Of a stretch of DNA of 51,525 bases, positions 31,301 to 39,452 are shown in pieces. The stretch is from Acidimicrobiales bacterium (GTDB lineage: Bacteria > Actinomycetota > Acidimicrobiia > Acidimicrobiales > CADCSY01), in contig DATKDW010000054.1 in the NCBI GenBank assembly GCA_035512495.1, positions 1-51,525 of the forward strand, written 5' to 3'. Within the stretch, counting starts at the first letter, position 1, and each line of letters opens with the position of its first letter. The position numbers were made by a program, and so were the translations under genes. The notes beneath the pieces were generated by a model. That model saw only the letters and a list, made by a program, of their open reading frames with translations. It had not been told where the DNA came from and did no database searches.

Positions 31301-32665
31301 CTACGAGGACGGGTCGATGTTCTGGTTGAGGCGGAAGACGTTGTTCGGGTCGTACTGCCGCTTGACCTCGACGAGGCGGTCCCAGTTGGGGCCGTAGGCG
31401 GCCCGCACCCGCTCCGACTCGTCCGCGTCCATGTAGTTGACGTAGGTGCGGTCAGCCGTGAACGGCGCCAGCGCAGCGAAGAGCTCGCGCACCCACGCAA
31501 TGTTGGCGTCGTCCTCAGCGGGGTCGAGCCACTCGCCGGCGATGACCAGGTTGTAGCCGGCCTGCCGGTGGGGGAAGGCCGTGGCCGTCGGCGGCACCCG
31601 CACCGCCTCGCCGTGGAAGTACTCGATCACCATGCCGCTCATCGCCGACGGTGTCCGGGCGAAGGCATCGACGAGGATCCCGACCGTCTCGTCGGTGAGC
31701 TCGCTGAGGAAGGCGCTCTTCCAGTAGTTGCGGGCGCCCTTCGGGAAGCCCTCGTCGAGCAGGGTGTTCACCACCGGGTAGGGCATGGGCTGCACGAGGT
31801 CGATCGCAGGCGGTCCGAAGCTCCGCAGGGGCGCGAGGTCGCGCTCGGCCTGGTCGAGGGGGCCGCAGTGGCACAGCGGGATCCCGACGATCTTGTCGCC
31901 CGAGCCGTCTGGGGCGTGCACGAGCCCCGCGAACGCCGTGACCTCGTCGGGCGCCCCCTCAACGAACTCGCGGTAGTACCGCAGCACCTCGGTGGCCGAC
32001 GCCAGCGGGTGGGCGACGATCCCGCCCAGCACCGTGGTGAGCGGGTGGGCGGCGAACTCGAGGGAGGCGGCCACGCCGAAGTTGCCGCCACCTCCGCGCA
32101 GGGCCCAGAACAGGTCGGGGTGCTCGTCCTCGCTCACCGTGAGGACCTCGCCCTCCGCGCTCACCAGCTCAACGGCGAGCAGGTTGTCGATGGACAGCCC
32201 GTGCTTGCCCATGAGCCAGCCGATCCCGCCGCCGAGGGTGAGGCCCGCCACGCCGGTGGTGGAGATGACGCCGCCGGTGGTGGCCAGCCCGTGCACGGCC
32301 GCGGCGCGGTTGTACTCGCCCCAGGTGGTGCCGCCCTGTGCCCGCACGGTCCGCCGCTTCGGGTCGACGTAGATGCCCCGCATCGGCGCCAGGTCGATCA
32401 TCACGCCGCCGTCGGTGCAGGCGCGCCCCGCCACGTTGTGCCCTCCGCCCCGGACCGCGATCTCCGCGTCGGCCTGCCGGGCCAGCCGGACGGCGTCGGC
32501 GACGTCGGCTGTGGTGCGGCACCGGGCGATGAGCGCCGGCCGCTTGTCGATCACCCCGTTGTGAACCTGCCGAGCGTCGTCGTAGCCGGTGTCCCCCGCC
32601 TGGAGCAGCTCACCCGAGAACGATGAGCGGACCTCGTTGAGCGCCTCTCCCTCGATGACAGTCAC
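31301..32665 (-). CDS. FAD-binding oxidoreductase, berberine-bridge-enzyme type
   Basis: A 454-residue flavoprotein of the PCMH/BBE family, oxidases of sugars, alcohols and secondary metabolites. The FAD-binding part has AEIAVRGGGHNVAGR, with His76 in place for the 8alpha-histidyl link; the usual second covalent site (Cys in CPTVG) is replaced by STTGVAGLTLGGGIGW, so a singly attached FAD is expected. GGGNFGVAASLEF follows. The BBE domain ends with YVNYMDADESERVRAAYG, then YDPNNVFRLNQNI. GTG 32665 is the start, after a GGGGGG run. There is no signal peptide, so it acts in the cytoplasm unless exported by another route. The substrate is unknown. Confidence 0.88.
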   Translation of the reverse strand: MTVIEGEALNEVRSSFSGELLQAGDTGYDDARQVHNGVIDKRPALIARCRTTADVADAVRLARQADAEIAVRGGGHNVAGRACTDGGVMIDLAPMRGIYVDPKRRTVRAQGGTTWGEYNRAAAVHGLATTGGVISTTGVAGLTLGGGIGWLMGKHGLSIDNLLAVELVSAEGEVLTVSEDEHPDLFWALRGGGGNFGVAASLEFAAHPLTTVLGGIVAHPLASATEVLRYYREFVEGAPDEVTAFAGLVHAPDGSGDKIVGIPLCHCGPLDQAERDLAPLRSFGPPAIDLVQPMPYPVVNTLLDEGFPKGARNYWKSAFLSELTDETVGILVDAFARTPSAMSGMVIEYFHGEAVRVPPTATAFPHRQAGYNLVIAGEWLDPAEDDANIAWVRELFAALAPFTADRTYVNYMDADESERVRAAYGPNWDRLVEVKRQYDPNNVFRLNQNIDPSS

Positions 32666-32742
32666 GGTTCGTACCCCCCATGTCGTTGTGTGCGGGTCTC
32701 AGGGTACGGATGTCGGCCGGTCTTGACCAGGGGGTCTTTCTC

Positions 32743-33000
32743 TCAGGCGGTGGGCCCGCAGCGCGGGCAGCGCGTGAACACCGCGCAGGCGGTCTCGGCG
32801 AGGTGGTCCGCGCCGGTGCACGCCGAGCCCCTCAAGCAGTCGCCGCCGTCGTCGCCGTGGCGGACGAAGACACCCCAGCAGTACGGCCGGGGCCGGGCGG
32901 GGGTCGCGAGGCGCATGAGGGCCTCCCGCGCCTCCTCCTCCGCGGCGAGCAGGGCGCGGTCGGCGAGGGGGTCTTCGAAGCGCAGATCGAAGAGTGACAT
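32743..33000 (-). CDS. 85-residue Cys-rich small protein
   Basis: A small unrecognised protein. The N-terminal half is helical and charged (DLRFEDPLADRALLAAEEEAREALMRLA); the C-terminal half carries five cysteines (YCWGVFVRHG, DCLRGSACTG, TACAVFTRCPRCG), enough for a zinc ribbon or small metal site, the last one with CPRC. TAGAGA on the minus strand (33007-33012) is 6 nt before the ATG, supporting a leaderless start. Possible role in metal binding only; nothing more can be said. Confidence 0.5.
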   Translation of the reverse strand: MSLFDLRFEDPLADRALLAAEEEAREALMRLATPARPRPYCWGVFVRHGDDGGDCLRGSACTGADHLAETACAVFTRCPRCGPTA

Positions 33001-33030
33001 GACCGCTCTCTACCCACTGGGTGCGGAGCG

Positions 33031-34116
33031 CTACCGGACGTGTGCCCGGGTCACGTCGGCCACCGTCGGCGTGCCGAGCAGGGCCATGGCGATCACCAGC
33101 TCGGTCCGCAGGATCTCGAGGGCCGAGACCACTCCGTCCTCGCCCCCGAGGGCGAGGGCATAGAGCCACGGGCGCCCGGCGAAGACAGCCCGGGCGCCGA
33201 GGGCCAGGGCGGTGAGCACGTCGGTGCCCCGCCGTACCCCGCCGTCGAGGTACACCTCGGCCCGTCCGGCGACGGCGGAGACGATCTCCTCGAGCACGTC
33301 GATACCTGCGGGCGTGTGGTCGAGCTGGCGGCCCCCGTGGTTGGAGACCCAGACCGCGTCGACCCCCAGCTCGCAGGAAATCGCCGCGTCCTCGCCGGTG
33401 AGGATGCCCTTGAGCACCATGGGCAGCGACGTGGCCCGGCGCAGCCACTCGAGGTCATCCCACGTCAGCTGGGAGGAGTGGAGCCCGTCGGTGACGGTCT
33501 CGACGTCGCCGGCGACGGCGTAGGAGGCGAAGTTCCCGTAGCCCGTCGCCAGCGGTTGGGTGAAGCCGCTGCGGATCTCGCGCTCCCGCTGCCCGAACAC
33601 AGGCAGGTCGACGGTGACGACGAGGGCGGTGCACCCGCTCGCCTCCGCTCGGGCTATCAGGTCGAGGGTGATGGCCCGGTCGCGGTGCTCGTAGAGCTGG
33701 AACCAGCGCAGCCCGCCGGCGGGCTCCAGATCCTCGACGGGGCGGGTGGCGAGGCTCGACGCGCAGAGCACCACGCCGGCCCGGGCCGCCGCCCGTGCCG
33801 TGGCCACCTCGGCCTCGGGTGAGGCGAGGCCGTGGAGGGCGGTTGGCGCGATGCCCACCGGCATCGACACCGCCTGGCCGAGGAGGGTGGTCGCGGGGTC
33901 GATGCGCGCCACGTCGACCAGCACCCGGGGCCGCAGGCGGTGCCGCGACCAGGCGTCGACGTTGTCGCGCAGGGTGACCTCGTCGCCGGCCCCACCGGCG
34001 TAGTAGGCGAACGCCTGCGGTTCGAGGACGGCCTCGGCCAGCGCCTCGAGGTCGCCGAGGCCGACCACACCCGGGAGGCCCACCATCGGGGCCGACTGGT
34101 TGCTGTGATCGCTCAC
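33031..34116 (-). CDS. FMN-dependent alpha-hydroxy-acid oxidase/dehydrogenase
   Basis: A 361-residue TIM-barrel flavoprotein of the (S)-2-hydroxy-acid oxidase family (glycolate oxidase, lactate oxidase/dehydrogenase, mandelate dehydrogenase). The FMN and catalytic motifs are in order: FAYYAGGAGDEVTLRDNV, MPVGIAPTALHGLASPEAEVATARAA, CASSLATRPVEDL, WFQLYEHRD, VVTVDLPVFGQREREIRSGF, LVMKGIL-like MVLKGILTGEDA, VWVSNHGGRQLDHTP (the catalytic His) and YLDGGVRRGTDVLTALALGARAVFAGRPWLY. GTG 34116 shares bases with the TGA of the upstream amidinohydrolase gene (GTGA), so the two are translationally coupled. The exact 2-hydroxy acid is unknown. Confidence 0.9.
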   Translation of the reverse strand: MSDHSNQSAPMVGLPGVVGLGDLEALAEAVLEPQAFAYYAGGAGDEVTLRDNVDAWSRHRLRPRVLVDVARIDPATTLLGQAVSMPVGIAPTALHGLASPEAEVATARAAARAGVVLCASSLATRPVEDLEPAGGLRWFQLYEHRDRAITLDLIARAEASGCTALVVTVDLPVFGQREREIRSGFTQPLATGYGNFASYAVAGDVETVTDGLHSSQLTWDDLEWLRRATSLPMVLKGILTGEDAAISCELGVDAVWVSNHGGRQLDHTPAGIDVLEEIVSAVAGRAEVYLDGGVRRGTDVLTALALGARAVFAGRPWLYALALGGEDGVVSALEILRTELVIAMALLGTPTVADVTRAHVR

Positions 34117-34985
34117 GCCGGGGGTACCGTCGGCGCCGTGTCGTACGCCCTCGCCGGCGATAGGGTCACGTCGAGGGCGAGGGTCAGGCACCGGACGCCA
34201 CCACCGGACTTCTCGAACTCGCCCACGTCGGCGACCGCCACCTCGAAGCCCCAGGCCTCGAGCTGGCGCCCGACCCGCGGTGGGCAGGCGGTCATCACCA
34301 CGTTGCGGCCCACCACGACGGAGTTGGCGGTGAAGGCGTCGGCCTCCTCAGGGGTCAGCACCAGGGGCTCGGGGACCAGCGCCTCCACCGCCCGTCGACC
34401 GGCTTCGTCCCACACGTGGGGCGCGACCAGGGCGCGACGGGCGTCGAGGGGGCAGAAGGTCAGGTCGAGGTGGAAGTAGCGCTCGTCGGTCAGTTCCACC
34501 AGGCACAGCGGGGCCCCCGTCCGTTGGGCCACCACCTCGTGGGCGGTGGCGTCGGTGCGCCACCGGTGGCCGCCAACCAGCGTGTCGCCGAAGGGCAGGG
34601 CGTCGCCCGCGCCCTCGTGGGTCGTGTCGGGAGGGAGGTCCTCCACCCGCCAGCCCCGGTCGGCGAACCAGGCTGCGTTGTGGGCGGTCTCGCCCTGACG
34701 CTCGGGGTACCGGAAGCGTGCGGGGAAGAACCGGTCGCCGTCGACGAGTCCGGCGTTGGCGGTGAAGACCAGGTCGGGCAGTCCCTCCTCCGGTGGCAGG
34801 ACCTCCACCTCGGCGCCGGCATCGGCGAGCAGTGAGATCAGCGCCTCCCACTGCGTCGCCGCCAGGTCGGCGTCGACGGGTGTGTCCCGGGCCATCCAGG
34901 GGTTGATGGCGTAAGCCACCTCGAAGTGGACCGGCGGGCACATCAGGTAGCGCCGTCCCCAGGGGTTCACCTCGACGTCCACCAT
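34113..34985 (-). CDS. Amidinotransferase-fold hydrolase (DDAH/arginine dihydrolase-like)
   Basis: A 290-residue pentein-fold enzyme. YLMCPPVHFEVAYAINPWMARD at the start is typical of DDAH- and ArgZ/AgrE-type guanidino-group hydrolases. The catalytic His is in YFHLDLTFCPLD, the Cys nucleophile in SGGGVRCLTLALDVTL, and acidic partners in LVFTANAGLVDGD. It should attack a guanidino carbon of arginine or a methylated arginine, giving citrulline or ornithine. ATG 34985 is used, not the upstream extension of the frame; a minus-strand TACCGT lies 9 nt away. It overlaps the FMN oxidase gene by four bases and is divergent from an Nfu-N-like gene. A role in arginine breakdown is inference. Confidence 0.8.
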   Translation of the reverse strand: MVDVEVNPWGRRYLMCPPVHFEVAYAINPWMARDTPVDADLAATQWEALISLLADAGAEVEVLPPEEGLPDLVFTANAGLVDGDRFFPARFRYPERQGETAHNAAWFADRGWRVEDLPPDTTHEGAGDALPFGDTLVGGHRWRTDATAHEVVAQRTGAPLCLVELTDERYFHLDLTFCPLDARRALVAPHVWDEAGRRAVEALVPEPLVLTPEEADAFTANSVVVGRNVVMTACPPRVGRQLEAWGFEVAVADVGEFEKSGGGVRCLTLALDVTLSPARAYDTAPTVPPA

Positions 34986-35052
34986 CCGCCCGGGACGGTA
35001 CCCGACCGTGCGTTCGCCCGACCTCGCCGCCACCGGTAGCCTCGGCGCCGCC

Positions 35053-35391
35053 ATGGGACAGTCGATCACCGTCGTCGAGAAGCCGACCCGCGACGCGTGG
35101 GTCGTGCGCTTCGAGACCAACCGAACCCTCACCGGCATGGGCCACGAGCGCTACCGGGTCGGCGACGAGATCGCCGGCGAACGGCCGCCCGACGAGCTCG
35201 CCCGCCAGCTCTTCGCCCGAGGCGGCATCGACGCCGTGCACATGTTCTCCAACGTGATCACCGTCGACCTGGCCAAGGGGGCCGACACGCGGGGCATCGT
35301 CGACACCATCACCGACCTCTTCACCCACTACCGCCCGGGGGTGCTGCCCCCGACCGACGAGGAGCTCACGGGGGCGGCGCCGCCCGCCTGA
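35053..35391 (+). CDS. Nfu/NifU N-terminal-domain-like small protein
   Basis: A 112-residue protein. ITVVEKPTRDAWVVRFETNRTLTG, then ARQLFARGGIDAVHMFSNVITVDLAKGADT, resembles the Nfu N-terminal domain (E-x-T-P-N-P-x-x-x-x-F ... LF-x-x-x-G-V-x-x-V-F-x-x-x-x-I-T-V). The C-terminal CxxC domain that binds the Fe-S cluster is absent, and no Cys occurs at all, so a cluster scaffold role is unlikely. It may be a partner or regulator. ATG 35053 lies 10 nt after TAGCCT (35037-35042); it is divergent from the amidinohydrolase gene. Confidence 0.55.
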   Translation: MGQSITVVEKPTRDAWVVRFETNRTLTGMGHERYRVGDEIAGERPPDELARQLFARGGIDAVHMFSNVITVDLAKGADTRGIVDTITDLFTHYRPGVLPPTDEELTGAAPPA

Positions 35392-35460
35392 GCGCGCTGC
35401 CGGCTCGTCGGTGACACGACTGTCCGACGCCGAGGGCCTGTCGTGAGGTAGACCGACACC

Positions 35461-36705
35461 ATGTCGGTTGAGGCCTGGGACGCGATGCTCGAGCGCATCG
35501 ACGACGCCGTGGCGCTCGCCGAGCTCCCGGCCCACATCCACCGGATCCTGCGCCTGCCCCGGCGGATCCTCGAGGTCGCCATCCCCGTCCGCATGGACGC
35601 GGGGAACGTCGAGGTGTTCACCGGGTGGCGCGTGCACCACAACACCGTCCGCGGCCCCGCGAAGGGCGGCATCCGCTTCCACCCCGATGTCGACGTCCAC
35701 GAGGTCACTGCCCTCGCCGCGGGGATGACGCTCAAGACGGCCGTGCTCAACCTGCCCTTCGGTGGCAGCAAGGGCGGCGTGCGGTGCGACCCGACCCGCC
35801 TCTCCCTCGGTGAGCTCGAACGCCTCACACGGCGATACGCGTGGGAGATCATGCCCCTGCTCGGCCCCGACCTCGACGTCCCCGCCCCAGACGTCAACAC
35901 CGACGGCCGGGTGATGGGCTGGCTGATGGACACCATCTCCACGGCGCGCAACGAGGAGAGCGGGACATCGGTGACGGGCAAGCCGCTGTCGATCGGCGGG
36001 ACCCACGGCCACCAGGGTGCGACGGCCGCGGGGGTGGTGGTCTGCGTGCGGGCCGCGTTCCAGGCCCTCGAGCTGCCACTGGCGGGCAGTCGCGTCGTCG
36101 TCCAGGGCTTCGGGAAGGTCGGAGGGCCGCTGGTCTTCCTGCTGCACTCGGCGGGCATGCGGGTGGTGGCGGTGAGTGACGTGGGGGGCGCGGTCTACAA
36201 CGCCGGCGGTCTCGACGCCTTCGCCCTCGCCGATCACGCCGCCGCCACTGGCAGCGTGGCCGGGTTCCACGGGGGGGAAGCCATCGCCGGTGACGCCCTG
36301 TGGTCGGTGCCGTGTGAGCTGGCGGTGCCGGCGGCGCTGGCGGGGGTGATCGACGCCGACGTGGCCCGCCGGCTCCAGGCGGCGATCGTTGTGGAGGCGG
36401 CCAACGGACCCACGACGCTGGAGGCGAGCCCGATCCTGCGGGAACGGGGGGTCGTGGTGGTGCCCGACATCCTCGCCAACGCCGGTGGGGTCACCGCCTC
36501 GTACTTCGAGTGGGCCCAGAACCGCCAGGGCTACGCATGGGACGAGCAGGTGGTGGCCGAGCGGCTGCGCCACCGCATGGACGAGGCCTTCCGGACGGTC
36601 TGGGTGCGCGCTGACGTGCTCGACGTCTCGCTGCGCCGCGCCGCGCTCGTCGTGGCCGTGGAGCGGGTGGCGGAGGCGATCGAGGCGCGGGGGCTCTTCC
36701 CGTAG
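35461..36705 (+). CDS. gdhA: Glu/Leu/Phe/Val dehydrogenase family (glutamate dehydrogenase)
   Basis: A 414-residue oxidative-deamination enzyme interconverting glutamate and 2-oxoglutarate plus ammonia. Motifs: KGGIRFHPDVDVHEVTALAAGMTLKTAV with the substrate and catalytic lysines, LPFGGSKGGVRCDP, VPAPDVNTDGRVMGWLMD (catalytic Asp), and the nucleotide fold VVVQGFGKVGGPLVFLL. The acidic end of strand 2 was not judged, so NAD or NADP use is open. TAGACC (35449-35454) is 6 nt before the ATG. The stop TAG is part of the -10 (TAGCCT) of the next gene. Family length is normal. Confidence 0.93.
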   Translation: MSVEAWDAMLERIDDAVALAELPAHIHRILRLPRRILEVAIPVRMDAGNVEVFTGWRVHHNTVRGPAKGGIRFHPDVDVHEVTALAAGMTLKTAVLNLPFGGSKGGVRCDPTRLSLGELERLTRRYAWEIMPLLGPDLDVPAPDVNTDGRVMGWLMDTISTARNEESGTSVTGKPLSIGGTHGHQGATAAGVVVCVRAAFQALELPLAGSRVVVQGFGKVGGPLVFLLHSAGMRVVAVSDVGGAVYNAGGLDAFALADHAAATGSVAGFHGGEAIAGDALWSVPCELAVPAALAGVIDADVARRLQAAIVVEAANGPTTLEASPILRERGVVVVPDILANAGGVTASYFEWAQNRQGYAWDEQVVAERLRHRMDEAFRTVWVRADVLDVSLRRAALVVAVERVAEAIEARGLFP

Positions 36706-36715
36706 CCTCGACCAC

Positions 36716-39388
36716 ATGGCTCTGACCGGTGCGCGCTTCCCCGCCCACTGGGAGGCCGACGTGGTCGCCGCCGATGGCGGCACGGTCCACCTGCGCCCCA
36801 TCACCGCCGGCGACGCAGACGCCCTCGTCGCCCTCCACAACCGCCTCTCCGACCGGACCATCCACTTCCGGTTCTTCTCGCCCCGCCCACGCCTGTCGGC
36901 GCGCGACATCGAGCGCTTCACGGTGGTGGACCACGACGACCGCGTCGCCCTCGTCGCCCAGCTCGGCGACGACATGATCGCGGTGGCCCGCTACGACAGG
37001 ATCCCCGGGAGCGACGACGCCGAGGTCGCCTTCGTGGTGGAGGACCTCCACCAGGGCCGGGGGCTGGGCACGATCATGCTCGAGCACCTCGCTGCCGCTG
37101 CCCGCGAGCGCGGCATCAGTCGTTTCGTCGCCGAGACGCTGCCCGACAACCGTCGGATGATCGGCGTCTTCCGCGATGCCGGCTGGGAGGCCACCTCCCG
37201 GCTCGAGGACGGCATCGTCAGGGTCGAGTTCCCCATCGACCCGACCCCCGGCGCGCTCGCCGCCCAGCAGGAGCGCGAGCAGCGCTCCGAGGCCCGGTCG
37301 ATGCGCCGCCTGCTCGCACCCCGCTCGATCGCGGTGATCGGAGCCAGCCGCACGCCGGGCACGATCGGCCACGAGCTGTTCCGCAGCCTCCTCGACGGCG
37401 GGTTCGCCGGTCCCGTCTACCCCGTCCACCGCCACGCCGCCCACGTGGGCAGCGTGCGGGCCTACGCCAGCGTGGTCGACGTCCCCGACGACGTCGACCT
37501 GGCGGTGGTGGTCGTCCCGGCCGCCTCGGTGCGGCGCGTGGTGGAGGAGTGCGCCGAGAAGCGGGTGCGGGGCGTGGTGGTCGTCTCGGCCGGCTTCGGC
37601 GAGCTCGGCGACGACGACGGTGTCGAGGCTGAGCGCGGCCTCGTCACCTTCGCCCGCCGCCACGGCATGCGGGTGATCGGTCCGAGCAGCATGGGTGTCG
37701 TCAACACCGACCCGGAGGTGTCGATGCACGCCACCATCGCCGGCGCCGGGACCCTCGAGGGCAGGGTGGGGTTCCTGTCGCAGTCGGGCGCCCTCGGCAT
37801 CGCCATCCTGGAGTGGGCGTCGGGGCTCGGCCTCGGCGTCTCCACCTTCGTGTCGGTGGGCAACAAGGCCGACGTCAGCGGCAACGACCTCCTCCAGTAC
37901 TGGGAGGACGACGACCACACCGACGTCGTGCTGCTCTATCTGGAGTCGTTCGGCAACCCTCGCAAGTTCGCCCGGGTGGCCCGGCGCGTCTCCCGGGTCA
38001 AGCCCATCGTGGCGGTCAAGGGCGGGCGCCGTCCGGGCCGCGCCGCCACCTCGTCGCTCACCGCGGCCGCCGCGAGTGCCGACGTCGCCGTCGACGCGCT
38101 GTTCCGCCAGACCGGTGTGGTGCGGGTCGACACCCTCGAGCAGCTCTTCGACGTCGCATCGGTGCTGGCCCGCCAGCCGCTGCCCGCCGGCCGGCGCGTG
38201 GCCCTGCTCACCTCAAGTGGCGGTCCCGGGCTCCTCGCCGCCGATGCCTGCGAGGGGGCCGGGCTCCAGCTGGCATCACTCGCCGCCGCCACGCGTGGCG
38301 CCCTCTCCGCTGCGGTGCCGGGGGCGACCAACCTGCGGAACCCCGTCGACATGGCCTCCTGGGCGTCGGCCGACGACTACGGCCGGGCCCTCGAGCTGGT
38401 CCTCGCCGACGACGACGTCGACGTCGCCATCGTGGTGTTCACCCCACCACTCCGTGTCGCGGCCGACGATGTCGCGGCGGCCGTCGCCGCTGCCGGTCGC
38501 GCCTCCGGCAAGCCGGTGGTGGCCAACTTCCTCGCCGTGCGCGGGGACGTCCCCGCGCCGCCGTCGATCCCCGTCTTCCGCTCACCCGAGGCCGCCGCCC
38601 TCGCCCTGGCGCGGGCCGCCGACTACGCCGACTGGCGCCGTCGCCCCGAGGGGCGGGTCCCCGACCTCACCGGTGTCGACGTCGCCGCCGCCCGGCTCCT
38701 CGTGGAGGCCGCCCTGAACGAGCAGCCCGACGGGACCTGGCTCTCCGAGGAAGCCAGCGCCCACCTGCTGGCTCACGTCGGCCTCCCGGTGCTGTCCACC
38801 ACCACGGTCGTCTCCCGGGACGAGGCGATGGCAGCGGCCGCGGCCCTCGACGGGCCCGTGGTGGTGATCCCTGCCGCAGTCGCCGAGCAGCTCGACGTCG
38901 CGACCGCGTCGGAGGTGCCGCTGCCAGGCCCTGACGCGGCGGGGGAGGCCTTCGACCGCCTCGTAGCAGCGTCGGGCGAGCCCTTCGCCGCCGTGGTGCG
39001 GCCGGCGGTCGCGCGCGAGACCGACCTCGTCCTGGGGGTGGTGCAGGACCCCACCTTCGGCCCGCTCGTGATGCTCGGCTCGGGGTCGTCGACGGTGACC
39101 AGCCGCGCCTTTCGGGTCACGCCCCTCACCGACGTCGACGTCACCGAGCTGGTCGACGCCTCCGCTGCCTCGGTGGTCGAGTCGACCGCGGGCTCGCCGA
39201 TCACGAGGGCGGTGGTCGAGGACCTCTTGCTGCGCGTGGGGCGACTCGTCGACGAGGTGCCCGAGCTTTCGGAGATGGACCTCGTCCCGGTCCTCGCCAC
39301 GGGCTCCGGCGCCCTGGCCGTGCACGGCCGGCTCCGGCTCTCACCGTGGTCGCCCCGCCCGGAGCTGGCCCTACGCCGCATGCGCTGA
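36716..39388 (+). CDS. GNAT acetyltransferase fused to acyl-CoA-synthetase-like (NDP-forming) domains
   Basis: An 890-residue protein with an N-terminal GNAT domain (about residues 20-175: VHLRPITAGDADALVALHNRLSDRTIHFRF; acetyl-CoA loop EDLHQGRGLGTIMLEHLA) joined to a CoA-binding domain (SIAVIGASRTPGTIGHELF), a succinyl-CoA-ligase flavodoxin-like domain (GFLSQSGALGIAILEWAS; PIVAVKGGRRPGRAA) and a C-terminal ATP-grasp. This is the architecture of protein-lysine acetyltransferases such as Pat/YfiQ with the domains in a different order. At the site where active ADP-forming synthetases have the phospho-His (SHTGxxxG) the sequence is SSLTAAAAS, so the ligase half is probably a sensor. ATG 36716 is 7 nt after TAGCCT (36703-36708). 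Likely regulates acyl-CoA synthetases by acetylation. Confidence 0.8.
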   Translation: MALTGARFPAHWEADVVAADGGTVHLRPITAGDADALVALHNRLSDRTIHFRFFSPRPRLSARDIERFTVVDHDDRVALVAQLGDDMIAVARYDRIPGSDDAEVAFVVEDLHQGRGLGTIMLEHLAAAARERGISRFVAETLPDNRRMIGVFRDAGWEATSRLEDGIVRVEFPIDPTPGALAAQQEREQRSEARSMRRLLAPRSIAVIGASRTPGTIGHELFRSLLDGGFAGPVYPVHRHAAHVGSVRAYASVVDVPDDVDLAVVVVPAASVRRVVEECAEKRVRGVVVVSAGFGELGDDDGVEAERGLVTFARRHGMRVIGPSSMGVVNTDPEVSMHATIAGAGTLEGRVGFLSQSGALGIAILEWASGLGLGVSTFVSVGNKADVSGNDLLQYWEDDDHTDVVLLYLESFGNPRKFARVARRVSRVKPIVAVKGGRRPGRAATSSLTAAAASADVAVDALFRQTGVVRVDTLEQLFDVASVLARQPLPAGRRVALLTSSGGPGLLAADACEGAGLQLASLAAATRGALSAAVPGATNLRNPVDMASWASADDYGRALELVLADDDVDVAIVVFTPPLRVAADDVAAAVAAAGRASGKPVVANFLAVRGDVPAPPSIPVFRSPEAAALALARAADYADWRRRPEGRVPDLTGVDVAAARLLVEAALNEQPDGTWLSEEASAHLLAHVGLPVLSTTTVVSRDEAMAAAAALDGPVVVIPAAVAEQLDVATASEVPLPGPDAAGEAFDRLVAASGEPFAAVVRPAVARETDLVLGVVQDPTFGPLVMLGSGSSTVTSRAFRVTPLTDVDVTELVDASAASVVESTAGSPITRAVVEDLLLRVGRLVDEVPELSEMDLVPVLATGSGALAVHGRLRLSPWSPRPELALRRMR

Positions 39389-39424
39389 TGGTCGAAATTG
39401 ATGGCAGGTCTCCTCCCGGCTGAA

Positions 39425-39440
39425 GCGAACAGGTGTTCGA
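39425..39440 (+). promoter_or_regulatory. LexA (SOS) box of imuA'-imuB
   Basis: CGAAC-AGGT-GTTCG (39426-39439 core) is a perfect actinobacterial LexA box. The -10 element TAGACT follows at once (39441-39446), so bound LexA would cover the promoter. The same 16-bp core, with identical spacer, is in front of dnaE2. Confidence 0.9.
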
Positions 39441-39452
39441 TAGACTGAGGTG

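Noticed and set aside
34348-36975. 875-codon open frame on the minus strand
   Set aside because: Overlaps the amidinohydrolase in another frame and is antisense to gdhA; no protein-like features.
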